Source: CATQHQ01 sp965243805 (GTDB lineage Bacteria > Gemmatimonadota > Gemmatimonadetes > Longimicrobiales > Gaopeijiaceae). From it: 64,000 bases of DNA. Below are positions 54,024-61,506 of this stretch, in pieces. Each line of letters starts with the position of its first letter. The first letter of the stretch is position 1. The notes beneath the pieces were generated by a model, which saw nothing but the letters and a program-made list of their open reading frames with translations, did no database searches and had not been told where the DNA came from. The stretch lies in assembly GCA_965243805.1 (NCBI GenBank), contig OZ251577.1, positions 3,782,001 through 3,846,000 on the forward strand. The letters are read 5' to 3'. The position numbers were made by a program, and so were the translations under genes.

Positions 54024-56612
54024 ATGAGCAAGTATGCCTTGGTGCTGGCGGCGGCAGGCATCGTGGGACTCGGCTTCGGCTCCGGCGCCGACGGTCCCGT
54101 GCCCCGTGCCGACGACCCCGTCGCACACGCGGGGCCGGCCCACCAGGTCCTTGCGAGTCCGGCCCCCTACGTCGTCGGCAAACCCGCTGCCACGGAGCCC
54201 GTCACCAAGAACGCGGTGGCTAACGTCGCCAGGGATGCGGTAGCCAACGTCGCCAGGGACGCGGTGGCCAACGAGGTGGTGGAGGAGTACTGCATCCGTT
54301 GCCACAGCGAGCGGCGCCAAGTGGGCGGCTTGGTGCTGGAGGGCTTCGACGTCGCCGAAGCCGAGGGACGGCGCCCCACCGTCGAGAAGATGATTCGGAA
54401 GCTCCGGGCGGGGATGATGCCGCCCCGAGGGATACGCCGCCCGGAGGCCGACGTGCTGGCCGCCATGGCTACCGAGCTGGAAGACGAGATGGACCGGATC
54501 GCCGCGCTCAACCCCGATCCGGGCAGGCGCACCTTCCAGCGCCTCAACCGAGCCGAGTACGCGGCGGCGGTGCGCGACCTTCTGGGAATCGATGTGGACG
54601 TGGGGGCGTACCTCCCGCTGGACACCAAGAGCGCCAACTTCGACAACATCGCGGACGTTCAGATGCCTTCCGCAACCGTGGTGGAGGGCTACCTGCGGGC
54701 GGCGGGCCGGATCAGCCGGATGGCATTGGGCGACCCGGAGGCGGAGGTGGGCTCGACGATCTACCGCATCCCCCGGGTCGCGTCCCAGAAGGAGCGCGTC
54801 GAAGGGGCACCGGTCGGCACACGAGGCGGCTTGTCGGTGGTGCACAACTTCCCCGCCGACGGCAAGTACGTCTTCCACGTCATGCCCTACGCCGCCGTGG
54901 AAGGCGAGGTCTTCGGCCGCACCTTCGGCTTCGAGCAGCTGGAGGTCTCCATCGACGGCGCACGAGCGGCGCTGCTGGACGTGGACCGGTGGATGTCCGA
55001 GTCGGAGCCCACGGGACTGAACATCCGCACCGACTCCATTTACGTGACCGCCGGCCCCAAGCGCGTGTCGGTGGCGTTCCTCCGCCAGTTCGAGGGCGTC
55101 GTGGACGACCTGATCCGACCGATCGACCACACGTTGGCCGACGGTCAGATCGGGATCGGGCTAGGCGTCACCACCCAGCAGCACCTCCAGCGCGTCACCA
55201 TCCTCGGGCCGTTCCACGTCACCGGGGTGTCGGAAACGCCGGCGCGCCGTTCGATCTTCACCTGCCGCCCGACCGCCCCGGCGGAGGAGGAGCCCTGCGC
55301 CCGCGAGATTCTGGAGCGTTTGGCTGGCAAGGCGTACCGCCGTCCGGCCGCCGAGAGCGACGTGGAGGGACTCCTCGCCTTCTACCGCCGGGGAGCCGCC
55401 GACGGGGGCTTCGAGGCTGGCGTGCGCACCGCGCTCCAGGCCGTGCTGGCCAGTCCGCACTTCGTCTTCAGGCTGGAACGACGGCCCGAGGGCGCCCAAG
55501 GGAACTACCGGATCGCGGATGTGGACTTGGCCTCGCGCCTCTCCTTCTTCCTGTGGGGCGCGCCGCCCGACGAGGCACTGATGGAAGCAGCGCGGAAGGG
55601 CGGGCTCGGGGAGGCCGCGGAGCTGGAGCACCAAGCCCGTCGGATGCTGGCCGACCCCAAGTCCAAGGCGTTGGCCACCCGCTTCGCCGCCCAGTGGCTG
55701 CGGCTCCAGGACCTGGAGAAGATTCACCCCGACGCCCTCACCTACCCCTACTTCGACGAGACGCTGGCCGACGCCATGCACCGGGAGACGGAGACGTTCT
55801 TCCACCACTTGGTCGAGGCCGATCGGCCCGTCACCGAACTTCTCACGGCGGACTACACGTTCGTCAACGAACGGCTGGCGAGGCACTACGGAATCACGGG
55901 CGTCACTGGTCCAGAGTTCCGAAAGGCTCCCTACCCCACCAACGAGCGCCGGGGGCTGCTGGGGCACGGCAGCATCCTGACGCTCACCTCCCATCCGGAC
56001 CGCACATCGCCGGTGCTGCGGGGGAAGTGGGTGCTGGAGGTCTTCCTGGGCGCGCCTCCGCCTCCGCCCCCGCCGGACATCCCCGCGTTCGAGGAGACGG
56101 CCGCCGCGGAAGAGGGGCGCTTCCTGACCGTTCGCGAGCGCATGGAGATGCACCGCGCCAACCCGGCGTGCAACTCCTGCCACTCGGCGATCGACCCCCT
56201 GGGACTGGCGATGGAGAACTTCGATGTGACCGGTGCTTGGCGTATCCGCGACGAGGGCAACCCGGTGGACCCGGTGGGCGTCATGTACGACGGCATCGAG
56301 TTGGCCGGCCCCGACGACCTGCGCGACGCGCTTCTCCGCTACCGGGAGGTCTTCTACCGCACCTTCGCCGAGAACCTGATGGCGTACGCCCTGGGCCGGC
56401 GTGTAGAGTACTTCGACATGCCCACGATCCGGCAGATCACGGCGAGCGCGGCGACCAACGACTACCGGATGTCGTCGTTCGTGCTGGGCGTGGTGGGCAG
56501 CCCGCCGTTCCGAATGGCCCGAGCCGCGACCGCGGTCGAGGAGCAAGCCGAGAGCGACGCCGAGCCGGTCCACGAGCGCCAGTCCCCCGATCCTCGGCTT
56601 CAACCCCAATAA
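54024..56612 (+). CDS. DUF1587/1595/1592/1588/1585 multi-domain haem protein (planctomycete-type cytochrome)
   Basis: 862 residues, ATG 54024 with GGGAGG 8 nt upstream. A signal/anchor region is followed by a haem-binding CIRCH (about residue 90). Then DUF1587 (RRTFQRLNRAEYAAAVRDLLGID), a beta-rich domain, DUF1595 (AREILERLAGKAYRRPA), DUF1592 (DVDLASRLSFFLWGAPPDEALM), DUF1588 (RRGLLGHGSILTLTSHPDRTSPVLRG, PPPPPPPDIPAFEE) with a second CNSCH (about 716), and DUF1585 at the C-terminus. This order is canonical in Planctomycetes, Acidobacteria and Gemmatimonadota. Reaction unknown; a periplasmic redox role is inferred. It is followed after 47 bp by its usual DUF1552 partner. Confidence 0.93.
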   Translation: MSKYALVLAAAGIVGLGFGSGADGPVPRADDPVAHAGPAHQVLASPAPYVVGKPAATEPVTKNAVANVARDAVANVARDAVANEVVEEYCIRCHSERRQVGGLVLEGFDVAEAEGRRPTVEKMIRKLRAGMMPPRGIRRPEADVLAAMATELEDEMDRIAALNPDPGRRTFQRLNRAEYAAAVRDLLGIDVDVGAYLPLDTKSANFDNIADVQMPSATVVEGYLRAAGRISRMALGDPEAEVGSTIYRIPRVASQKERVEGAPVGTRGGLSVVHNFPADGKYVFHVMPYAAVEGEVFGRTFGFEQLEVSIDGARAALLDVDRWMSESEPTGLNIRTDSIYVTAGPKRVSVAFLRQFEGVVDDLIRPIDHTLADGQIGIGLGVTTQQHLQRVTILGPFHVTGVSETPARRSIFTCRPTAPAEEEPCAREILERLAGKAYRRPAAESDVEGLLAFYRRGAADGGFEAGVRTALQAVLASPHFVFRLERRPEGAQGNYRIADVDLASRLSFFLWGAPPDEALMEAARKGGLGEAAELEHQARRMLADPKSKALATRFAAQWLRLQDLEKIHPDALTYPYFDETLADAMHRETETFFHHLVEADRPVTELLTADYTFVNERLARHYGITGVTGPEFRKAPYPTNERRGLLGHGSILTLTSHPDRTSPVLRGKWVLEVFLGAPPPPPPPDIPAFEETAAAEEGRFLTVRERMEMHRANPACNSCHSAIDPLGLAMENFDVTGAWRIRDEGNPVDPVGVMYDGIELAGPDDLRDALLRYREVFYRTFAENLMAYALGRRVEYFDMPTIRQITASAATNDYRMSSFVLGVVGSPPFRMARAATAVEEQAESDAEPVHERQSPDPRLQPQ
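54213..54272 (+). repeat. 24-bp tandem repeat (AVANVARD) near the N-terminus of the DUF1592 protein
   Basis: Units 54213-54236 and 54237-54260 (GCGGTRGCYAACGTCGCCAG...), with a third partial unit to about 54272. It encodes AVANVARD twice, then AVANEV, just before the first haem motif. Confidence 0.9.
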
Positions 56613-56659
56613 GGCACCAACCCCAGCCAACCCGCCAACCCCCGCGAGGTCCGTCAAGA

Positions 56660-58048
56660 ATGGAAATCCTCACTGGCAAGCACGTCTCCCGCCGCACCAT
56701 GCTCAAGGGCGCCGGCGCAGCCGTCGGTCTCCCTCTCCTCGACGCCATGATCCCGGCGGGCCGCCGGTGGGCAACCACCGAGGCCGGAAGGGCTGCGGGC
56801 AGCACGCGACTCGTGTGCATCGAGCAGGTCCACGGCGCCGCCGGCTGCAACGACTGGGGCGCGTCGCAGCACCTGTGGGCGCCCGCCGCGACAGGTCGCG
56901 ACTTCGACCTGTCGCCGAGCAGCCTCAAGCCGCTGGAGCCGTTCCGGGACTACCTGACGATCATCAGCGACACCGACGCCCGGATGGCCGACGCCTACGC
57001 GCCCAGCGAGATCGGCGGCGACCACTTCCGCACGAGCGCGGTCTTCCTGACGCAGGCGCACCCGAAGCAGACCGAAGGATCGGACGTGCACGTGGGCACT
57101 TCGCTGGACCAGATGTACGTGCAGCGGTTCGGCCAGGAGACGCCGATCCCCTCCCTGCAGCTCTCCATCGAGAACGTGGACCAGGCCGGCGGTTGCGCCT
57201 ACGGCTACGCGTGCGTGTACACCGACACCATCAGCTGGGCGTCGCCGTCCCAGCCGTTGCCGATGATCCGCGACCCGCGCGCCGTCTTCGAGCAGCTCTT
57301 CGGGGCCGGCGGGACCGCAGAGCAGCGGGCGCATCGCCTGGACACGGACCGGAGCATTCTGGACTGGGTGATGGGCGAGATGTCGTCGCTTCGGCGGCAG
57401 CTGGCACCCTCCGACGCCCACCGCCTGGACCAGTACGCCAACAACATCCGGGAGTTGGAGCAGCGCATCGAGCGGATCGAGGCCCAGAACGTGAGCGGCG
57501 AGGAGCGACAGATCCCCGAGGCGCCCGTGGGCGTTCCCGACTCCTTCGAGGAGCACGTCAAGCTGATGTTCGACCTGCAAGTGCTGGCGTTCCAGTCGGA
57601 CACCACGCGGGTCTTCTCGCTGAAGCTGGGTCGCGACGCGTCGCCGCGGGTCTACCCCGAGTCCGGCGTGGACACGCCCTTCCACGCGGCGTCGCACCAC
57701 GGCGGCCGGGAGGAGCGGGTCAAGGAGTTCGCCAAGATCAACGAGTACCACGTGTCGATGGTCCCCTACTTCCTCGACAAGCTCCAGCGCTCCACGGAGG
57801 GCGACGGGAACCTGCTGGACAAGACGATGATCGTGTACGGCTCCGCGATGGCCGACAGCAACCTCCACAACCACGCCCGCTGCCCCCTCTTCCTGGTGGG
57901 CGGCGCCAACGGCGCGTTGGAGGGAGGCCGCCACATCCGGGCCACGCCGGGCACGCCGATGGCCAACGTCATGCTCTCCATGCTGCACAAGCTGGGGGCG
58001 ACCGACATCGAGAAGTTCGGGAACAGCACGGGGCACTTCGCGTTCTAG
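56660..58048 (+). CDS. DUF1552 protein with Tat signal
   Basis: 462 residues. Twin-arginine signal VSRRTMLKGAGAAVGLPLLDAM. The DUF1552 pattern includes LEPFRDYLTIISDTDARMADAY, GGDHFRTSAVFLTQAHPKQ, SLDQMYVQRFG, a YANNIRELEQRIERIE coiled-coil, HHGGREERVKEFAKINEYHVSM and a C-terminal YGSAMADSNLHNHARCPLFLVGGANG, which resembles alkaline-phosphatase-like DUF1501/1552 folds. It is almost always encoded next to DUF1592-type cytochromes; a shared periplasmic process is inferred. ATG 56660 with GAGGT 10 nt upstream. Confidence 0.93.
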   Translation: MEILTGKHVSRRTMLKGAGAAVGLPLLDAMIPAGRRWATTEAGRAAGSTRLVCIEQVHGAAGCNDWGASQHLWAPAATGRDFDLSPSSLKPLEPFRDYLTIISDTDARMADAYAPSEIGGDHFRTSAVFLTQAHPKQTEGSDVHVGTSLDQMYVQRFGQETPIPSLQLSIENVDQAGGCAYGYACVYTDTISWASPSQPLPMIRDPRAVFEQLFGAGGTAEQRAHRLDTDRSILDWVMGEMSSLRRQLAPSDAHRLDQYANNIRELEQRIERIEAQNVSGEERQIPEAPVGVPDSFEEHVKLMFDLQVLAFQSDTTRVFSLKLGRDASPRVYPESGVDTPFHAASHHGGREERVKEFAKINEYHVSMVPYFLDKLQRSTEGDGNLLDKTMIVYGSAMADSNLHNHARCPLFLVGGANGALEGGRHIRATPGTPMANVMLSMLHKLGATDIEKFGNSTGHFAF

Positions 58049-58080
58049 AAGGGACCAGGGGGACTAGGAGGCACGCGCCC

Positions 58081-58314
58081 ATGACGAAGACCACGGAGCT
58101 GCTCTTCGGTACGGCGTGCGGCGGCTTCGTGGGTCAGCTGCTGGGGGGACCGGCGACTGCCGTCCTCGTCGGCGCCCCGATGGCGGCACTCGGGTCGATG
58201 AGCATGATCACTTGGGTACACGCCGTCGCTCCGCTTGTCGGCTTGGTCGGCGGGTTCCTGCTTGTGCGGGGCGCGCAACAGCGGCAGGCGGCGGCAGGCG
58301 TTCAACGACATTAG
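58081..58314 (+). CDS. Small membrane protein (two helices)
   Basis: 77 residues: Gly/Ala-rich hydrophobic segments at about 7-36 (LLFGTACGGFVGQLLGGPATAVLVGAPMAA) and 46-64 (VHAVAPLVGLVGGFLLVRG), then a short polar tail. GGGACTAGGAGG lies upstream of the ATG. It sits 32 bp after the DUF1552 gene and 46 bp before the ankyrin gene on the same strand, suggesting co-transcription. Family not recognised. Confidence 0.6.
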   Translation: MTKTTELLFGTACGGFVGQLLGGPATAVLVGAPMAALGSMSMITWVHAVAPLVGLVGGFLLVRGAQQRQAAAGVQRH

Positions 58315-58360
58315 GGGACTAGTGCCAGGCGACCGGGACCAGGAGACCAGGAGACCGAGG

Positions 58361-60304
58361 ATGAAGAGCGTTCAGAGAGGTGGGGCACAGAGGATGTTGC
58401 GGCTTCTCGCCGGGGCGGTCGCGTTGGGCGCCGCAGTGGTCGCGTTGGGCACTGGGGCGATCGCGTTGGACGCCGGGGCGGTCGTGCCGTCGGCGCCGGC
58501 CGATTCGCCCGTTGCCGACGCGGCGGAGCGGGGCGACCTGGAGGCGGTGCGCGAGCTGTTGCGGCAGGGCGCGGACCCCAACGCGGCCCAGAACGACGGC
58601 ATGACCGCGCTTCACTGGGCGGCGGCGGACAACGAAGCCGAGATCGCGCGAACCCTGCTCTACGCCGGCGCCACCGTGCGGGCGACGACTCGGCTGGGCG
58701 GGTACACCCCGCTGCACTTGGCCGGGCGGGCGGGCCACGCCGAGGTGGCGGCGATCCTCTTGGAGGCTGGCGCCGACCCCGACGCGGTGACCGCCACCGG
58801 AGTCACGGCCATGCACTTTGCCGCCGATGCCGACGCGGCCCAGGTGGTGGAGGCACTGGCGGCGCGAGGGGCCGACGTGAATGCCCGGGACGGGTTCTCG
58901 GAGCGCACGCCTCTCATGTTCGCGGCGGCGCGGGGGGCGGACGCGGCCATGGCGGCGCTGCTGGACGCCGGCGCCGACCCGTCGCTGGTCACCCGCGTGA
59001 AGGACTACGAAGCGCTGGACCAGAGCTTCCGCGCCGAGCAACGCCAGCGCGCCCGTGTGCGGGCGGCCGCCGAGGAGCCCGAAGAAGAGGAAGAGCCAGC
59101 CCAGCAGCCCGAAGCCCCCGGCGCTCCCGGTGCGCAACAGCCGCCTCCCGGTGCCCAGCCTCCAAGCAACCCGGCCAACGCTCGACAGGCGTCTGCCGAG
59201 CCCGCGGCATCTGCGGAACCAGCGGAGCCCAGCGAGAAGCCGGCCCCCGAGCCGCCTGCCGAGCCCCCGGTCAAGGCACTCACATCGGCCCAGCAGATCG
59301 GCAAGCAGGGCGGGTTCGCAGCACTGCACTACGCGGCCCGGGAAGGCCACCGCTCCACCGCCGCGCTGTTGGCCGACCACGGCACCGACATCGAGCAACC
59401 CACGGCGGGCGACCAGACCTCGCCGATGCTGGTAGCGGTCGTGAACGGCAACTACGACTTGGCGCGGGACCTGCTGGAGCGGGGTGCGGACCCCAACCAG
59501 GTCAGCGACGACGGCGCCGCGCCCCTCTTTGCCACGCTGAACATCGAATGGTCGCTGCGCACTTGGTATCCGCAACCCCAGGCGTTCCGCCAGCAGGAGA
59601 CCGGATACTTGGAGTTCATGCGGCTTCTGCTCGACGCCGGGGCCGATCCCAACCAACGCACCAGCACACACATCTGGTACGCCGCCTACAACGCGGGGCG
59701 CATGGGCGTGGACTTCACGGGCGCGACCCCCTTCTGGCGGGCCGCCTACGCGGTGGATGTGGACGCCATGCGGCTGCTAGTAGAGCACGGCGCCGACCCC
59801 AACATCTGGACGCAACGCCTGCCCGACCGACGCCGCTACCGGGATCCCAACTTCCCCGATACGAGGCCCGACGAAGTGCCCGCCGATCCGTCCGGGCTGC
59901 CGCCGGTCCCCGTGGGCGGACCTGCCGTGCATCCGCTGCACGCGGCCTCCGGGGTGGGGTTCGGCACCTCCCGAGTGGCTCAGCAGCACCGCGCTGTGCC
60001 GGACGGATGGCTTCCTGCCGTCCGCTACCTGATCGAAGAGCTAGGCGTGGACCCGAACCTGCGCGACAAGGACGGCTACAACGCGATCCACCACGCCGCC
60101 GCCCGAGGCGACAACGAGACGATTCTGTACTTGGTCTCCCAAGGGACGGACATTCACGCGATCAGCCGCCGGGGCCAGACGACGGCCGACCTGGCCAACA
60201 GCCCCGAACAGCGCGCCCAGCCCCAGCCGGCCACGGTGGCGCTGCTGGAGAAGCTGGGGTCCCGCAACAACCACCAGTGCAGGTCGTGCGGGGGGAGCCG
60301 GTAG
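58361..60304 (+). CDS. Secreted ankyrin-repeat protein
   Basis: 647 residues. Signal segment with a 7-residue repeat (AVALGAAVVALGTGAIALDAG). Ankyrin repeats at about 55-200 (AVRELLRQGADPNAAQNDGMTALHWAAA, GYTPLHLAGRAGHAEVAAILLEAGADPD...). A Glu/Pro/Ala-rich linker (about 225-300) leads to a second block at about 315-630 (GFAALHYAAREGHRSTAALLADHG, LARDLLERGADPNQVSDDG, YNAIHHAAARGDNETILYLVSQG). It ends CRSCGG, a CxxC pair. Long ankyrin proteins often accompany DUF1592/DUF1552 pairs; a scaffold role in the periplasm is inferred. Repeat-rich start at 58415-58477. Confidence 0.9.
   Translation: MKSVQRGGAQRMLRLLAGAVALGAAVVALGTGAIALDAGAVVPSAPADSPVADAAERGDLEAVRELLRQGADPNAAQNDGMTALHWAAADNEAEIARTLLYAGATVRATTRLGGYTPLHLAGRAGHAEVAAILLEAGADPDAVTATGVTAMHFAADADAAQVVEALAARGADVNARDGFSERTPLMFAAARGADAAMAALLDAGADPSLVTRVKDYEALDQSFRAEQRQRARVRAAAEEPEEEEEPAQQPEAPGAPGAQQPPPGAQPPSNPANARQASAEPAASAEPAEPSEKPAPEPPAEPPVKALTSAQQIGKQGGFAALHYAAREGHRSTAALLADHGTDIEQPTAGDQTSPMLVAVVNGNYDLARDLLERGADPNQVSDDGAAPLFATLNIEWSLRTWYPQPQAFRQQETGYLEFMRLLLDAGADPNQRTSTHIWYAAYNAGRMGVDFTGATPFWRAAYAVDVDAMRLLVEHGADPNIWTQRLPDRRRYRDPNFPDTRPDEVPADPSGLPPVPVGGPAVHPLHAASGVGFGTSRVAQQHRAVPDGWLPAVRYLIEELGVDPNLRDKDGYNAIHHAAARGDNETILYLVSQGTDIHAISRRGQTTADLANSPEQRAQPQPATVALLEKLGSRNNHQCRSCGGSR
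58415..58477 (+). repeat. 21-bp x3 repeat in the ankyrin protein signal peptide
   Basis: Units 58415-58435, 58436-58456, 58457-58477 share G-GGTCGCGTTGG-positions and encode AVALGAA / VVALGTG / AIALDAG, followed by a partial AVV unit. Confidence 0.8.
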
Positions 60305-60306
60305 CG

Positions 60307-60873
60307 ATGCCGCGCACCGTTCGCTTGGGAGCACCGACCACCGTTCGCTTGGGAGCACGGACGGCAACGGTTGTCGCGGCCGCGCTCTTCGCCTTCCCCG
60401 CCCCGTCCGCCGCCCAGAACACCGAGTGGAACCGCTACACGCTGGAAGGACTGGACGGCGTCTACGTCCGGGCCGAGACGAACGAGGCGTGCCAGGGTGC
60501 GGGCTTGTCGGCCGAGTCCGTGCGGGCAGACTCGGAAGCCGCGCTGGGCGACGCCGGCGTGCCGCTCCTAGCCCGCGAGGAGATGCTGGCCGCTCCAGGG
60601 CTCCCAGAGCTGCGCGTCACCTTCGAGTGCGGCGGGGGCGTGGCAGGGATGGTCGGCTATTCCGTCTCGGTCCGCGTCCAGCAAGCCACCCAGATGATCC
60701 GCGACACCCAGATCACCCACTCCGAGGCGGTGACGTGGTACGCGACCGCGGTGGGCGTCTCGGAAGCAGCCAGCACTGCCGACGCGATGGGGGTCGCGCT
60801 GGCAACGAAGCTGGCGGAGTTTGCCGAGGCGTTCGAGGCGGCGAACGCGGAGGACGACGAAGGGCCGGGCTAG
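60307..60873 (+). CDS. Secreted protein of unknown function
   Basis: 188 residues, starting 2 bp after the ankyrin stop, so coupled to it. Signal peptide with a duplicated TVRLGA N-region and core TATVVAAALFAFPAPSAAQ. Mature part: YTLEGLDGVYVRAETNEACQGAG, LRVTFECGGGVAGMVGYSVSVRVQQATQM, WYATAVGVSEAASTADAMGVALATKLAEF. Two cysteines could pair. Not recognised; no catalytic motif. Last gene of the DUF1592 run. Confidence 0.7.
   Translation: MPRTVRLGAPTTVRLGARTATVVAAALFAFPAPSAAQNTEWNRYTLEGLDGVYVRAETNEACQGAGLSAESVRADSEAALGDAGVPLLAREEMLAAPGLPELRVTFECGGGVAGMVGYSVSVRVQQATQMIRDTQITHSEAVTWYATAVGVSEAASTADAMGVALATKLAEFAEAFEAANAEDDEGPG
60315..60358 (+). repeat. 20-bp perfect repeat with 24-bp period at the start of the secreted protein gene
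   Basis: CACCGTTCGCTTGGGAGCAC at 60315-60334 and again at 60339-60358, within codons 3-18 (TVRLGA twice). Confidence 0.95.
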
Positions 60874-60885
60874 CCCTACTGGGGG

Positions 60886-61233
60886 CTAGTTCTCGGCTCG
60901 GCGTTCCGAGTCGGAAGAGGAATCAGAAGCGTCCGAGACCCTGTGGCGAGGCATCCCACCGATCAGGGTCAGCACGAAGTCCTTGAAGTCGTCGAGCCGC
61001 TTGTTCAGGTCGTCGAGCCGCTTGTTCACGAACGCTAGAGTCCGTTGCTCCGACTCCTTGATCTCGGCCTTCACCCTGTCGATCCGCCGGTCGGTGGCGT
61101 CGAACCGTTGCTCGATGGCCTGGAACCGGTGCTCCATAAACCTCCGGGTCTTGCGACCCTGGTTGCCGATCCACGCCAACACCGCCACGAAGCCGGCAAG
61201 CCCGGCCCAGGTATCAATCCACTCCAGTCCCAT
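60886..61233 (-). CDS. Small membrane protein with coiled-coil
   Basis: 115 residues from ATG 61233, with a strong AAGGAGG 6 nt upstream. One N-terminal helix (about 6-23, WAGLAGFVAVLAWIGNQ), then a heptad-rich stretch (FMEHRFQAIEQRFDATDRRIDRVKAEI...NKRLDDLNKRLDDFKDF) and a Ser/Asp-rich tail. Looks like a membrane-anchored coiled-coil protein; family not recognised. It has no co-directional partner within 270 bp. A 23-bp element shared with the Rpn-like gene leader lies about 182 bp upstream. Confidence 0.7.
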   Translation of the reverse strand: MGLEWIDTWAGLAGFVAVLAWIGNQGRKTRRFMEHRFQAIEQRFDATDRRIDRVKAEIKESEQRTLAFVNKRLDDLNKRLDDFKDFVLTLIGGMPRHRVSDASDSSSDSERRAEN

Positions 61234-61414
61234 CCGTCGCCTCCTTCGGCGGGCCGTTCCGCCGCGCCGCTGTTGAAGTGTAGCCACGACGGAGCCGAGC
61301 CGGAAGTGCCGGAACCCCACGCGAGCATCGTGGTGGGATCCGGCTTGGGAAAGCCTCCGAACTCGCCGGTCGTCGCCCAGTCTGCAGCAGCTTAAGTCCC
61401 CAAAACGGGCGTTT

Positions 61415-61437
61415 CCATGTCTGGATGGGACTATTTT
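61415..61437 (-). repeat. Copy B of the 23-bp element shared with 7295-7317
   Basis: Plus strand CCATGT followed by CTGGATGGGACTATTTT; read on the minus strand it matches copy A at 22 of 23 positions. Downstream in the gene direction, weaker similarity continues (CATGG-A-CG-CC, later ACTGG and TTCGGAGGC), suggesting the two leaders are related over about 100 bp. Confidence 0.75.
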
Positions 61438-61499
61438 CGATTCGATTTCGATTCGAGTCATTCTCGACTCGATTCGAGCCACTCGCGGCTCGGCTCGAT
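61437..61499. repeat. TCGATTCGA-type low-complexity repeats after the DUF5916 gene
   Basis: Degenerate direct and inverted repeats of TCGATTCGA / CTCGACTCG / GGCTCG. On the minus strand, CGAGCC and GGCTCG 11 nt apart could form a hairpin just after the DUF5916 stop, but no U-run follows, so a terminator role is doubtful. Confidence 0.5.
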
Positions 61500-61506
61500 C
61501 CAGCCG

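Noticed and set aside
54299..58048. 1249-codon plus-strand frame spanning two genes
   Set aside because: Its first part is a shadow of the DUF1592 gene; only the part from 56660 is real (DUF1552).
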